DNA of 64,000 nt from Brevundimonas sp. EYE_349. GTDB lineage: Bacteria; Pseudomonadota; Alphaproteobacteria; Caulobacterales; Caulobacteraceae. Below, in pieces: positions 24,750 to 33,392 of this stretch (position 1 is its first letter; every line of letters begins with the position of its first letter). The stretch lies in the NCBI RefSeq assembly GCF_023147505.1, contig NZ_JAHXPB010000002.1, forward strand, positions 310,001 through 374,000. The letters run 5' to 3'. The notes under the pieces are model-generated. The model was not told the origin of the DNA. It saw only the letters and a list, made by a program, of their open reading frames with translations, and searched no databases. The position numbers and the translations under genes are program-made.

Positions 24750-25811
24750 ATGCCGATCGCCACACGCGCCTTCGCCGCGACCGCCGCCGACAAGCCACTG
24801 ACGCCCTATAGTTTCCAGCGGCGCGATCCCGGCCCGGACGATGTGCTGATCGACGTCAAATACTGCGGCGTCTGCCATTCCGACCTGCACGCGGCGCGCA
24901 GCGAAACTGGCCGATCCACCTATCCGCTGGTGCCGGGTCACGAGATCGCCGGGGTGGTCAAGGCGGTGGGCGCCGACGTCACCCGCTTCAAGGCCGGCGA
25001 CCGCGTCGGGGTCGGCTGCATGGTCGACAGCTGCCGCGAATGCGTGTCGTGCCAGGAAGGGGTGGAGCAGTACTGCGTCCCCGGCTTCACCGGCACATAC
25101 GGCGGCAAGGACAGGAAGGGCGGGACCCGCGAGACCATCACCCAGGGCGGCTATTCCGACCACATCACGGTCGATCAGCATTTCGTCCTGTCCATCCCGG
25201 ACAGCCTGCCGCTGGACGTGGCGGCGCCTCTGCTGTGCGCCGGCATCACCACCTATTCGCCGCTGAAGGAGTGGGGCGTCGGACCCGGCTCGAACGTGGC
25301 GGTGATCGGCCTGGGCGGGCTGGGTCACATGGCGGTCAAGCTGGCGGCGGCCATGGGGGCGGAGGTCACCGTCCTGTCCACCTCGGACCGCAAGAAGGCC
25401 GACGCCGAACGGATGGGCGCCAAACATTTCCTGATCAATTCCGACAAGGACGCGATGAAGGCGGCGGCGGAAAAGTTCGATCTGATCATCAATACGGTGT
25501 CCGCCACCCACGAGATCGCCAGCCACATCCATCTGCTGGCCCGCGACGGGACCATGATCATGTTGGGCCTGACGACCGAGGGCCTGCCTGTGTTCGCCCT
25601 GCCGCTGCTTTGGCGTCGTCGTCGCATCGCCGGCTCGCTGATCGGCGGGATCAAGGAGACGCAGGAGATGCTGGACTTCTGCGCCCAGCACGGGATCGCC
25701 TGCGACATCGAGACCATCGCCCCGGATCAGATCAACGAGGCCTATGAGCGGATGGAGAAGTCGGACGTCCGCTATCGCTTCGTCATCGACATGGCGAAGG
25801 TGGCCGCCTGA
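24750..25811 (+). CDS. NAD(P)-dependent zinc alcohol dehydrogenase (cinnamyl-alcohol-dehydrogenase family, YahK-like)
   Basis: 353-aa medium-chain dehydrogenase that reduces aldehydes to alcohols, probably with NADPH. The catalytic zinc site is in YCGVCHSDLH (Cys about 40) and PGHEIAG; the structural zinc cysteines are in CMVDSCRECVSCQEGVEQYC. The Rossmann motif GLGGLGHMA is followed by STSDRKKAD, where the Ser and Arg suggest NADPH preference. It starts at ATG 24750. It stands alone; the acetoacetyl-CoA reductase 130 bp downstream is on the same strand but has its own ribosome site. Physiological substrate unknown, probably broad aldehydes. Confidence 0.92.
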   Translation: MPIATRAFAATAADKPLTPYSFQRRDPGPDDVLIDVKYCGVCHSDLHAARSETGRSTYPLVPGHEIAGVVKAVGADVTRFKAGDRVGVGCMVDSCRECVSCQEGVEQYCVPGFTGTYGGKDRKGGTRETITQGGYSDHITVDQHFVLSIPDSLPLDVAAPLLCAGITTYSPLKEWGVGPGSNVAVIGLGGLGHMAVKLAAAMGAEVTVLSTSDRKKADAERMGAKHFLINSDKDAMKAAAEKFDLIINTVSATHEIASHIHLLARDGTMIMLGLTTEGLPVFALPLLWRRRRIAGSLIGGIKETQEMLDFCAQHGIACDIETIAPDQINEAYERMEKSDVRYRFVIDMAKVAA

Positions 25812-25940
25812 CGGATCGAAACGCGACGGAGGCGTGAAACTTCCGTTGCGTCAGATTCACGCCTTGCGCGCGCGGCCTTGGGCGTTAATCCTGAAATCCG
25901 ACAAGGCCTTCCCAAGGGCCGGCAAGGGACAGGAGACGAC

Positions 25941-26666
25941 ATGGCGCGCGTGGCTTTCGTAACGGGCGGGACCCGGGGCATCGGCAAGGCGATCGTTCAG
26001 CGCCTGCATGAGGACGGGTTCAAGGTCGCCGCCGGCTATTCCGGAAACGACGAGGCGGCCAAGGCCATCGCCGATGCGCTGGACGTGATGGTGGTCAAGG
26101 GCAATGTCGGCAGCTTCGACGACTGCGCCCGCGCGGTGAAGGAGGTCGAGGATCAGCTCGGCCCCATCGACATCCTGGTCAACAACGCCGGCATCACCCG
26201 CGACGGCTTCTTCCACAAGATGAGCCACGACCAGTGGTCCGACGTGATCCGCGTCAACATGGACAGCGTCTTCAACATGACCCGGCAGGTCATCAACGGG
26301 ATGCGCGACCGGGGCCACGGCCGCATCGTCAACATCTCCTCGATCAATGGCCAGAAAGGCCAGATCGGCCAGACCAACTATTCCGCCGCCAAGGCCGGGA
26401 TGATCGGCTTCACCAAGGCCCTGGCGCTGGAGAATGCGAGGAAGGGCGTCACCGTGAACTGCATCGCGCCGGGCTATATCGACACCGAAATGGTCGGCGC
26501 CATGGACCCCAAGGTGCTGGAAGGCATCATCAGCCACATCCCCGTTGGCCGCCTGGGCAAGGGCGAGGAGATCGCCGACATGGTGTCCTGGCTGGTGGGC
26601 GAGCGTGCCGGATATGTCACAGGCTGCACCCTGTCGCTGAACGGCGGTCAATACCTGGTGGGTTGA
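25941..26666 (+). CDS. phaB: Acetoacetyl-CoA reductase (short-chain dehydrogenase)
   Basis: NADPH-dependent enzyme that reduces acetoacetyl-CoA to (R)-3-hydroxybutyryl-CoA for polyhydroxybutyrate synthesis. The ATG at 25941 is chosen because AGGAGA precedes it; the protein is 241 aa, the family length. It has VTGGTRGIGKAI (cofactor loop), NNAGITRD, the catalytic Ser-Tyr-Lys in NISSINGQKGQ and YSAAKAG, and the PhaB-type IAPGYIDTEMV. No thiolase (phaA) or synthase (phaC) is nearby. FabG is the main alternative, but GQKGQIGQTNYSAAKAG and the GFFHKM region favour PhaB. Confidence 0.9.
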   Translation: MARVAFVTGGTRGIGKAIVQRLHEDGFKVAAGYSGNDEAAKAIADALDVMVVKGNVGSFDDCARAVKEVEDQLGPIDILVNNAGITRDGFFHKMSHDQWSDVIRVNMDSVFNMTRQVINGMRDRGHGRIVNISSINGQKGQIGQTNYSAAKAGMIGFTKALALENARKGVTVNCIAPGYIDTEMVGAMDPKVLEGIISHIPVGRLGKGEEIADMVSWLVGERAGYVTGCTLSLNGGQYLVG

Positions 26667-26715
26667 GACGGCCTTCGCCCAAAATCCGCCGCGCGTCGCT
26701 TTCATCAAGTCTGTC

Positions 26716-27483
26716 ATGAAGTTGTTGGGAACGGTCAGGGCGAAAAAATCGCCGCGCGTGACCGCGATGGCGGTCGTCGCCCTCGCGGCCATGGGCGTCA
26801 GCCTCGCCGCGCCCGCTGTCCTGCCCGCCGACTGTCACGCCCAGACGCGCCGCAGCGTGCCGCCCACCGCCCGCTATGTCAGCGGCAACGGCCAGGCCTT
26901 CGTCCTGGACACCTCCGGCTCTCGCGCCCTGATGCGGTTCGAGCGGTCGACCGAGGTCTGGGTGCTGCGCCCCACGCCCGCCCCGCGCGGCGACATCATC
27001 TATCGCAACGACAATGGCGATCAGGTGCTGCGCGTGACGCCGGACGGGGGCGTGACCCTTTACACCACAGCCACGCCGCAGGGCTCGCCGGTGTCGCGCG
27101 TCGGGGACGCGCAAGGTCTGGCCAGCGCCACCCTGACCGGGGCCCAGTTGGTCGACTATTTCATGCGTCAGAGCTATCGCGCCAGTACGGCCATGGGTCG
27201 GCTGATCGTGATCGACGTGGACATCCAGCCGGGTTCCGAACAGGTGGCGGCCGAAACCGTCTCGGCCGCCAGCGACGCCATCGTACGCATGGCCCGCGCC
27301 TCCAACCTGCGGGGCCAGGTCGAGCGGGTGCGCCGCGTGGTGGTCTCGGACCAGGGCCGGCCCGGCGTCACCCTGGTTCAGGGCACGCTGCGGATCGTCA
27401 TCGACGCCGACGCCGGCATGGCGGGCCGGCCGTCGTCGGCCCGGATCGTGCGGGTCGTCGCCGGCGATGCGCTGAACCGCTGA
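26716..27483 (+). CDS. DUF4908-like exported protein
   Basis: 255-aa secreted protein. The first 43 residues are a basic n-region plus hydrophobic segment ending AAPAVLPADCHAQ, a probable signal peptide. The rest contains a beta-rich domain (YVSGNGQAFVLDTSGSRALM, FERSTEVWVLRPTPAPRGD) and a later alpha-beta region (DYFMRQSYRAST to the end). I associate it, with moderate certainty, with the Caulobacterales-restricted DUF4908 family; function unknown. It starts at ATG 26716, 49 bp after phaB, and converges on gloB with 3 bp between stops. Confidence 0.65.
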   Translation: MKLLGTVRAKKSPRVTAMAVVALAAMGVSLAAPAVLPADCHAQTRRSVPPTARYVSGNGQAFVLDTSGSRALMRFERSTEVWVLRPTPAPRGDIIYRNDNGDQVLRVTPDGGVTLYTTATPQGSPVSRVGDAQGLASATLTGAQLVDYFMRQSYRASTAMGRLIVIDVDIQPGSEQVAAETVSAASDAIVRMARASNLRGQVERVRRVVVSDQGRPGVTLVQGTLRIVIDADAGMAGRPSSARIVRVVAGDALNR

Positions 27484-27486
27484 AGC

Positions 27487-28209
27487 CTAGAAGGCGTCCT
27501 TCGCCGCCCGCCGCGCGGCGAACTGTTCGGCGTCCGCCGCAGTCAGGAAGGGGTTGAACCGCTTCTCCACCCCCATCGTCGTCAGCACGGTGGGTTCGCC
27601 GCGCTCGCGGGCGGCGAAGATCGCCTGGGCGTGGGCCGCCGTTTCGGGCCGGTCGTCCAGGCTCAGAGTGAAGCGGGCGTTCGACGCCGTATATTCATGG
27701 GCGCACCAGATGACCGTGGCGTCGGGCCAGGCCTTCAGCCGTTGCAGGCTGGCGAACATCTGCTCGGCTGTGCCTTCGAACAGCCGGCCGCAGCCCAGGG
27801 CGAACAGGGTGTCGCCCACAAAGGCCAGACCGGCGTCGGGCGCGCGGAAGACCACATGGCCCAGGGTGTGGCCGGGCGTGGCCGTGACTTCGAACCGCGT
27901 CTCGCCGACCATCACCACATCGCCATCCGCCGCCACACGGTCCAGCGGGGCGACGCGACGCACCTCTTCCGGCCCCACGATCTCGCAACCCCATTCGGCC
28001 TTCAGCCGCTCGTTGCCTTCGGTGTGATCGGGGTGCCAGTGGGTATTGAGGATCATATCCAGCCGGCCCCAGCCCAGCCGCTCCAACTCTTCCAGAATGC
28101 GTGCGGCGTCAGGCGTATCGACCGCCGCGACCACGCCGGTCGCCGCATCGCGGATCAGAAAGCCGTAGTTGTCGCTGCGGCAAGGGAACAGATGAACGTC
28201 CAGGGTCAT
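27487..28209 (-). CDS. gloB: Hydroxyacylglutathione hydrolase (glyoxalase II)
   Basis: Metallo-beta-lactamase-fold enzyme that hydrolyses S-lactoylglutathione to lactate and glutathione, the second step of methylglyoxal detoxification. The 240 aa include the binuclear metal motif THWHPDH (residues about 56-62), ATPGHTLGH, FVGDTLFALGCGR and HEYTASNARF, and a C-terminal substrate domain with RFNPF. The start is the ATG at 28209. It is divergent from a methyltransferase gene, with only 46 bp between the starts; the same pair is common in alphaproteobacteria. With gshA at 21170, the window encodes two parts of glutathione metabolism. Confidence 0.94.
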   Translation of the reverse strand: MTLDVHLFPCRSDNYGFLIRDAATGVVAAVDTPDAARILEELERLGWGRLDMILNTHWHPDHTEGNERLKAEWGCEIVGPEEVRRVAPLDRVAADGDVVMVGETRFEVTATPGHTLGHVVFRAPDAGLAFVGDTLFALGCGRLFEGTAEQMFASLQRLKAWPDATVIWCAHEYTASNARFTLSLDDRPETAAHAQAIFAARERGEPTVLTTMGVEKRFNPFLTAADAEQFAARRAAKDAF

Positions 28210-28255
28210 GCCGCCATCCTAGCAGGAAGGCGGTCGTCGGGCCTATAGTGGCCCG

Positions 28256-28999
28256 ATGCGGCGCAGCATCGACGAGCTTCGAACCTTCTACGGCGAACCG
28301 ACCGGCGCCTTGGCGCGGCGTCTGGTGGCGCGCCGGCTGGAGGACGCCTGGGGCGAGGCGGCGGATTGCGACGTGTTGGGCGTTGGGTATGCGACGCCGT
28401 GGCTGGACGCTTTCGTCGGCGCGCGGCGGGTGGTCGCGGCCATGCCGGGCGGCCAGGGGGTGGAGCAATGGCCCGCCGTCGGGCGAAACCGCACCCTGCT
28501 GGTGGACGACCGGCGCCTGCCCTTCCCCGCCGGATCGTTCGACCGCATCCTGCTGGTCCATGCGCTGGAGGAGGCGGACGATCCCGCCGCCCTGCTGCTC
28601 GAAGCCGTCAGGGCGCTGGCCCCCACCGGGCGGATCATCCTGGCGGCGGCGGCGCGCGGGGGCCTGTGGGCGCGGGCGGACAACACCCCGTTCGGCCACG
28701 GACGCCCCTTCACCCGACGCCAACTGGAGCGGCTGGTGCGTGACGTGGGACTGGAGCCGGCGGCCTGGTCCCAGACCCTGTATGTGCCGCCTTGGGGGCC
28801 GCTGCTGCCCTTGGCCGAAGGGTTCGAACAGGTGGGCCGCCATGTCTTTCCGGGAACCGCCGGCCTGATCCTGCTCGAGGCGTCGCGCCAGGGCTACGCC
28901 CGCATCCGGCCCAGCGGCCATGCCCAGCGCGTCGCCGCACCCGTCCTGGCGCCCCAGCCCGTCACCTCCGTCCCTTCGCAACGTGAACAGCGCGACTGA
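28256..28999 (+). CDS. Class I SAM-dependent methyltransferase (gloB-associated family)
   Basis: 247-aa methyltransferase-like protein. The typical SAM motif I is degenerate (DVLGVGYATPWLDAF); the later motifs are recognisable: LVDDRRLPFPAGSFDRILLVHALE (motif II region) and LAPTGRIILAAAARGGLW (motif III). The C-terminal half has a conserved TPFGHGRPFTRRQLERL helix. The family occurs next to gloB in many alphaproteobacteria, but its substrate is unknown. It starts at ATG 28256, divergent from gloB. The C-terminal 30 residues are Pro/Val/Gln-rich and probably disordered. Confidence 0.85.
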   Translation: MRRSIDELRTFYGEPTGALARRLVARRLEDAWGEAADCDVLGVGYATPWLDAFVGARRVVAAMPGGQGVEQWPAVGRNRTLLVDDRRLPFPAGSFDRILLVHALEEADDPAALLLEAVRALAPTGRIILAAAARGGLWARADNTPFGHGRPFTRRQLERLVRDVGLEPAAWSQTLYVPPWGPLLPLAEGFEQVGRHVFPGTAGLILLEASRQGYARIRPSGHAQRVAAPVLAPQPVTSVPSQREQRD

Positions 29000-29047
29000 C
29001 AGGGAGTTGACCGGCGCGGCATCTGGTCGGCGAGCGGAAACCGCCTT

Positions 29048-29569
29048 ATGGCGAAGATCATGCACCGACTGATCCTGATGCGGCACGCCCAGGCCGAAAC
29101 CTCCGCTCCGTCCGGCGGCGACGAGGGTCGCCCCCTGTCCGCCGCCGGCCGCGCCGAGGCGGTGCTGATGGGCCGCGCCCTGGCCGAACGGGGCCTGAAG
29201 CCCGACCTGGCTCTGGTTTCCACCGCCGTACGCACCCGTCAGACCTGGGAGCAGATGCACGACGCCCTGGGCGACGTGGAGGTGCGCGACGAGGCTTGCC
29301 TGTACAACGCCTCCGCCGACGTCATCCGCCGGTTTGTCGAGGCCAGCGAGGACGAGGCCGGCTGCCTGCTGGTCCTGGCGCACAATCCGGGCGTCCATGT
29401 GCTGGCGGCCGAGTATCTGGTTGAAAGCGCGGCCTCGCCGACGGTGGTGGACAAGCTGTCGGGCGGTTTTCCAACCGGCGCGGCCGCCCTGTTCACCGTC
29501 GATGCAGCGGGGCGATGCGCCTACGAAGGGTTTCTGACGCCACGGTCGCTGGGCGCGCCCTCGCTGTGA
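29048..29569 (+). CDS. Histidine phosphatase family protein (SixA-like phosphohistidine phosphatase)
   Basis: 173-aa member of the histidine phosphatase superfamily. The catalytic RHG-type motif is LMRHAQAE (residues about 10-17); LSAAGRAEA, STAVRTRQTWEQM and AHNPGVHVL (second catalytic His) complete the SixA pattern. SixA proteins dephosphorylate His-phosphorylated signalling proteins such as HPt domains or PTS NPr. The start used is the ATG at 29048; an ATG four codons downstream is also possible. It overlaps the DUF952 gene by 4 bp (GTGA), and that gene in turn overlaps pyrD, giving a coupled three-gene unit. Confidence 0.88.
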   Translation: MAKIMHRLILMRHAQAETSAPSGGDEGRPLSAAGRAEAVLMGRALAERGLKPDLALVSTAVRTRQTWEQMHDALGDVEVRDEACLYNASADVIRRFVEASEDEAGCLLVLAHNPGVHVLAAEYLVESAASPTVVDKLSGGFPTGAAALFTVDAAGRCAYEGFLTPRSLGAPSL

Positions 29570-29910
29570 CCGACATCGCCTACAAGATCGTGGACGCCGC
29601 CGAATGGCGCGCGGCCGTCGCCGAGGGCCGCTATGACGGCGCGCCGGTCGATCTGGCCGACGGCTATATCCATATGTCGACCCAGGACCAGTTGGCCGAG
29701 ACGGCGCGACGGCATTTCGCCGGTCGCCAAGAGTTGCTGCTGCTGTACGTGGACCTGACGCGACTGGGCGACGACGTGGTCTGGGAGCCGTCGCGGGGCG
29801 GCGCCCTGTTCCCGCACCTCTATGCGCCCCTGCCCGTCTCGGCCGTGGCCGCCACGCGCACCCTGAACGTCACCGACGAGGGCGAGATGCAGGTCGGGGA
29901 CCCGGCATGA
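29566..29910 (+). CDS. DUF952 family protein
   Basis: 114-aa cytoplasmic protein of the DUF952 family (TDIAYKIVDAAEWRAA, DGYIHMSTQDQLAETARRHF, LLLLYVDLTRLGDDVVWEPS, FPHLYAPLPVSAV). Function unknown; the family is often next to pyrD, as here. The start is the GTG at 29566 embedded in the sixA stop (GTGA), favoured over an earlier frame start inside sixA. Its stop overlaps the pyrD ATG by 4 bp. The DGYIHMST and FPHLY motifs with paired His suggest a small ligand- or nucleotide-binding fold, but this is inference. Confidence 0.87.
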   Translation: MTDIAYKIVDAAEWRAAVAEGRYDGAPVDLADGYIHMSTQDQLAETARRHFAGRQELLLLYVDLTRLGDDVVWEPSRGGALFPHLYAPLPVSAVAATRTLNVTDEGEMQVGDPA

Positions 29911-30965
29911 GCCTGATGGCGCGCATCAGCGACGCGGGCGCCGCCGCCCTGCGGCGCCTTGATCCCGAACAGGCGCACCAGTTGGCGATCAAGAGCCTGG
30001 CGCTCGCCCCCCTGCCCCGGCCGCCGGTCGACGATCCGATCCTGGGGACGACGTTGGCGGGTCTGGCCCTGCCGAATCCGGTCGGTCTGGCCGCCGGGCT
30101 GGACAAGAACGGCGAGGCCCTGCGCGGCCTGTCGCGTCTTGGATTCGGCTTCGTGGAGTGCGGCTCGGTCACGCCGCGCGCCCAGGCCGGCAACCCCCAG
30201 CCGCGCCTGTTCCGCCTGACCGAGGATCGGGCCGTCATCAACCGGATGGCGTTCAACAACGCCGGGCTGGACGCCTTCGCCGCCCGGCTGGACCATCGAC
30301 CGAAAGGGGTGGCGGTCGGGGCCAATCTGGGCGCCAACAAGGATACGCAGGACAAGGCCGCCGACTATGTGGAGGGCCTGGAGCGTCTGGCCGGTCGCGC
30401 CAGCTATTTCACCGTCAACATCTCCTCGCCCAATACGCCCGGTCTGCGCGCCTTGCAGGGCCGCGATCAGCTGGACGACCTGTTGGGCCGCATCGACGCC
30501 GCCCGTCCGGCGACAGGCACCGCGCGCGCGCCTGTCTTCCTGAAGATCGCGCCTGACCTGATCGCCGACGAGATCAGCATGATCGTGGAGGCGTCGCTGG
30601 CGCACCGGATCGACGGACTGATCGTGTCCAACACCACGCTTGAACGGCCAGAGACCCTGCGTTCGCCCCAGGCGCGCGAGACCGGCGGCCTGTCGGGCGC
30701 GCCGATCCGGCCCTTCGCCGAAAAGGCCCTGCGCGCGGCGGCCGAGGCGGCGGGCGGACGTCTGCCCCTGATCGCGGTCGGCGGGATCGACAGCGGCGCC
30801 GAAGCCTATGCCCGCATCCGCCTGGGCGCCTCGGCGGTCCAGCTCTATTCCGCCTTGATCTACGAAGGTCCCGGTCTGGTCGCCCGGATCAAGCGCGACC
30901 TTGCCGCCCGGCTGCGCGCCGACGGCTTTTCCACACTGGCCGAGGCGATCGGCGCGGGTCGTTGA
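29907..30965 (+). CDS. pyrD: Dihydroorotate dehydrogenase (quinone), class 2
   Basis: Membrane-associated FMN enzyme of pyrimidine biosynthesis, oxidising dihydroorotate to orotate with ubiquinone as acceptor. The 352 aa have the class-2 N-terminal helical region (LRRLDPEQAHQLAIKSLAL), LPNPVGLAAGLDKNGEAL, ECGSVTPRAQAGNPQPRLFR, NRMAFNNAGLD and the catalytic-Ser region VNISSPNTPGLRALQ, then VSNTTLERP and IAVGGIDSGAEAY. It begins at ATG 29907 inside the DUF952 stop. It is followed by 66 bp and the hybrid kinase gene, which has its own ribosome site. Confidence 0.96.
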   Translation: MSLMARISDAGAAALRRLDPEQAHQLAIKSLALAPLPRPPVDDPILGTTLAGLALPNPVGLAAGLDKNGEALRGLSRLGFGFVECGSVTPRAQAGNPQPRLFRLTEDRAVINRMAFNNAGLDAFAARLDHRPKGVAVGANLGANKDTQDKAADYVEGLERLAGRASYFTVNISSPNTPGLRALQGRDQLDDLLGRIDAARPATGTARAPVFLKIAPDLIADEISMIVEASLAHRIDGLIVSNTTLERPETLRSPQARETGGLSGAPIRPFAEKALRAAAEAAGGRLPLIAVGGIDSGAEAYARIRLGASAVQLYSALIYEGPGLVARIKRDLAARLRADGFSTLAEAIGAGR

Positions 30966-31031
30966 CGGAGCGTTAGGCTCGACCGGGGCAAAGTCGTCTC
31001 AAAGCGTCTGATGGCGCCAACGGGGAAATGC

Positions 31032-32945
31032 ATGTCGCACACCACGGGCGCCGATACGGTCAGCGGCTGGGCCTATGCGGTCCGGCAACGCCGGGGCGCG
31101 ATGATGCAGCGCATCGCCGTGGGCATGGCCAGCAGCCTGGCCGCGACCTCCCTGGTGGGCTGGCCGATCGCCGTGGGCTGGGGTCTGGCCTATATCGCCA
31201 TCCAGGCGTGGGAAGCCTTCGTCTTCGCGCCCCTGAACCTGCCGATCCCGCGCCCGATGTCCAAGGCGCGCAACATCCTGGGCGGGGCGACCATGTTCGC
31301 CAACACGGGCCTGTATGGCGCCCTGTCGATGATGCTGTGGGTGTTCGGCGGGGCGGCGGGCGGCGTATCGGCGGCGATCATGCTTCCGGCCGCCATGGTC
31401 TATTCCATGGTCAATGCGCCCCGGTCCCTGACCGTTCTGGCCTGCACCACCACGCCGCAGATCCTTTATATGGCGGCCTTCCCCTTCCTGCTGATGGGGC
31501 TGGGCGCGCCGCTGGGCGCCGCGATCACGGCGGCGGCGGCGGTGATCATCTTCACCATCTACTGTCTGAACGTCTGGCGCAGCCTGGCCGACCGGCTGAA
31601 GCGCGAACAGCACGACCGCCTGCGGGCCGAGGCGCATGTCGAGCGGATGAGCCGCGAACTGAGCGAGCAGCGCGCCTTTCTCGCCGCCATCGGTCATGAC
31701 CTGCGCACCCCCATCGGCGCCATCCTGAGCGGGGCGGCAGAGGTGCGCGGCGCGGACGCGGGATCGCGCCAGAACGCCGAACTGATCACCGACGCCGGCC
31801 TGATGATGAAGTCCCTGCTGGACGATCTGCTGGACCATTCCCGCATAGGGGCGGGTCGGATGGCCATAGAGGTCAAGGATTTCGACCTGCGCCAGATGCT
31901 GGCCCAGACGCTGCAGCTGTGGCGCGCGCCGGCCGAGGCCAAGGGGCTGAAACTGCGGATCGAGGGGGCGGCGACCATGCCGCGGTCGGTCAAGGGCGAC
32001 GTGATCCGCATTCGCCAGGTGCTGAACAATCTGTTGTCCAACGCCATGAAGTTCACCGCCAGCGGGACCATCACCCTGCGGGTTCAGGGCTGGCTGGAAG
32101 AGCCGGCGTCCTACGCCCTGACGTTCGAGATCGCCGACACCGGCCCCGGCATGACGCCCGACCAGCTGGACCGACTGTTCACCCCGTTCGACCAGACGGC
32201 CGAAGGGGTCACCGCCCGCTATGGCGGTTCGGGTCTGGGGCTGGCGATCAGCCGCAATCTGGTGGACCTGATGGGCGGACGGCTGACGGTGCGCAGCACG
32301 CCGGGCCAGGGGTCGCGCTTCACCGTCTCGCTGGTCCTGCCGCGCGGCGAGGCGGCGGCACCGTCGGTCGAGCCTGCGGATCAGAGCCGTCTGGACATCG
32401 CCCGGACCTTGCGCCCCACGGCGCCCGTCCCCTCCGCGCCCGCACCCGCGCCCGTTGCAGCGCCTGAGCCGGTCGCCGCTCCAAGCCCCGAACCTGTCGC
32501 GGCCATCGCGATGGAGGCCGAGGCGGAAGCGGAAGACGAAACCGACCAGCCGCTGCGCCTGCTGGTGGTGGACGATCACGACATCAATCGCCGGGCGGTG
32601 CAGCTGATCCTTCAGCCCCTGGGGTGCGAAATCACCACGGCCGCCGACGGGCTGATCGCGCTGGAACGCTGCGAGGAGACGGTCTTCGACGTCATCTTCA
32701 TGGATGTTCGGATGCCCGAACTGGATGGTCGCGAGACCACGCGCCGTCTGCGGGCCGGCCATGGCCCCAACGCCCTGACGCCCGTGGTCGCCGTCACCGC
32801 CGATACGGCGCCCGAGGATGTCGCCGCCTGTCAGGCGGCGGGCATGGCCTATTTCGTGTCCAAGCCCCTGACGCCCACGGCCCTGATCGGCGCCCTGCAG
32901 CACGTGCTGGAAGAAACCGCTCAGGCCAGATCCGAGGCCGCCTGA
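31032..32945 (+). CDS. Hybrid sensor histidine kinase with C-terminal receiver domain
   Basis: 637-aa inner-membrane kinase from the ATG at 31032 (GGGGAA four bases upstream). The N-terminal half has about six hydrophobic segments (residues about 25-180) with no recognisable periplasmic sensor, so it may sense a membrane or lipid cue. HisKA contains FLAAIGHDLRTPIGA with the phospho-acceptor His (about 222); HATPase shows NLLSNAMKFT, DTGPGM and GGSGLGLAIS. An Ala/Pro/Glu-rich linker of about 70 residues (about 440-510) leads to a receiver domain with VVDDHDIN, FMDVRMPELDG (phospho-Asp) and FVSKPLTP. The partner phosphotransferase or response regulator is not adjacent. Its last 25 bp overlap the convergent vsr gene. 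Confidence 0.9.
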   Translation: MSHTTGADTVSGWAYAVRQRRGAMMQRIAVGMASSLAATSLVGWPIAVGWGLAYIAIQAWEAFVFAPLNLPIPRPMSKARNILGGATMFANTGLYGALSMMLWVFGGAAGGVSAAIMLPAAMVYSMVNAPRSLTVLACTTTPQILYMAAFPFLLMGLGAPLGAAITAAAAVIIFTIYCLNVWRSLADRLKREQHDRLRAEAHVERMSRELSEQRAFLAAIGHDLRTPIGAILSGAAEVRGADAGSRQNAELITDAGLMMKSLLDDLLDHSRIGAGRMAIEVKDFDLRQMLAQTLQLWRAPAEAKGLKLRIEGAATMPRSVKGDVIRIRQVLNNLLSNAMKFTASGTITLRVQGWLEEPASYALTFEIADTGPGMTPDQLDRLFTPFDQTAEGVTARYGGSGLGLAISRNLVDLMGGRLTVRSTPGQGSRFTVSLVLPRGEAAAPSVEPADQSRLDIARTLRPTAPVPSAPAPAPVAAPEPVAAPSPEPVAAIAMEAEAEAEDETDQPLRLLVVDDHDINRRAVQLILQPLGCEITTAADGLIALERCEETVFDVIFMDVRMPELDGRETTRRLRAGHGPNALTPVVAVTADTAPEDVAACQAAGMAYFVSKPLTPTALIGALQHVLEETAQARSEAA

Positions 32946-33352
32946 CCCGTCAATTCGACGATCAGGGCCGCGGGAAAGTCGGGCCGGCGCAGGTCGCATT
33001 CCCAGACCACGACCACCCGCCAGCCGGCCGACAGCAGCGCCTGCACGGCCGCCTCGTCGCGGGCGCGGTTGCGGGCGATCTTGGCGATCCAGTAGTCGGC
33101 GTTGGTCTTGGGCTGGCGCGCGCCCCGGGGGCAGTCGTGGCCGTGCCAGAAACAGCCGTGGACGAACAGGGCGATGCGGCGGCCCTTCATCACGACATCC
33201 GGCCGACCGGGGAGGCCGCAGCCGCCTAGCCGGTAACCGACGCCGGCCGCGCGCAGAACCTTGCGCACGGCCAGTTCGGGCGACGTGTCCCGCCCCTTCA
33301 CGCGGCGCATCACGGCGCTGCGCTGCTCGGGACTGAAGACATCAGTGGTCAT
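32921..33352 (-). CDS. vsr: Very short patch repair endonuclease Vsr
   Basis: 143-aa endonuclease that nicks at T:G mismatches arising from deamination of 5-methylcytosine. Family motifs are present: RSAVMRRVKGRDTSPELAVR near the N-terminus, GLPGRPDVVMKGRRIALFVHG with the catalytic Asp, CFWHGHDCPRGARQPKTNADYW (zinc and active-site His/Cys) and WRVVVVWECDLRR. Vsr normally accompanies a cytosine-5 methyltransferase; none is in this window, so it is an orphan copy. It overlaps the 3' end of the hybrid kinase gene by 25 bp and is 40 bp upstream of the peroxiredoxin gene's stop, in the same direction. Confidence 0.93.
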   Translation of the reverse strand: MTTDVFSPEQRSAVMRRVKGRDTSPELAVRKVLRAAGVGYRLGGCGLPGRPDVVMKGRRIALFVHGCFWHGHDCPRGARQPKTNADYWIAKIARNRARDEAAVQALLSAGWRVVVVWECDLRRPDFPAALIVELTGQAASDLA

Positions 33353-33392
33353 GGTCGTCGGGCCGCAGAACGACGCCGCGGCCCGGCTTCCA

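Noticed and set aside
25941..26666. phaB as part of a full PHB operon
   Set aside because: No phaA or phaC within the window on either side.
32921..33352. Vsr as part of a restriction-modification or defence island
   Set aside because: No methyltransferase or restriction gene is near; neighbouring genes are housekeeping.
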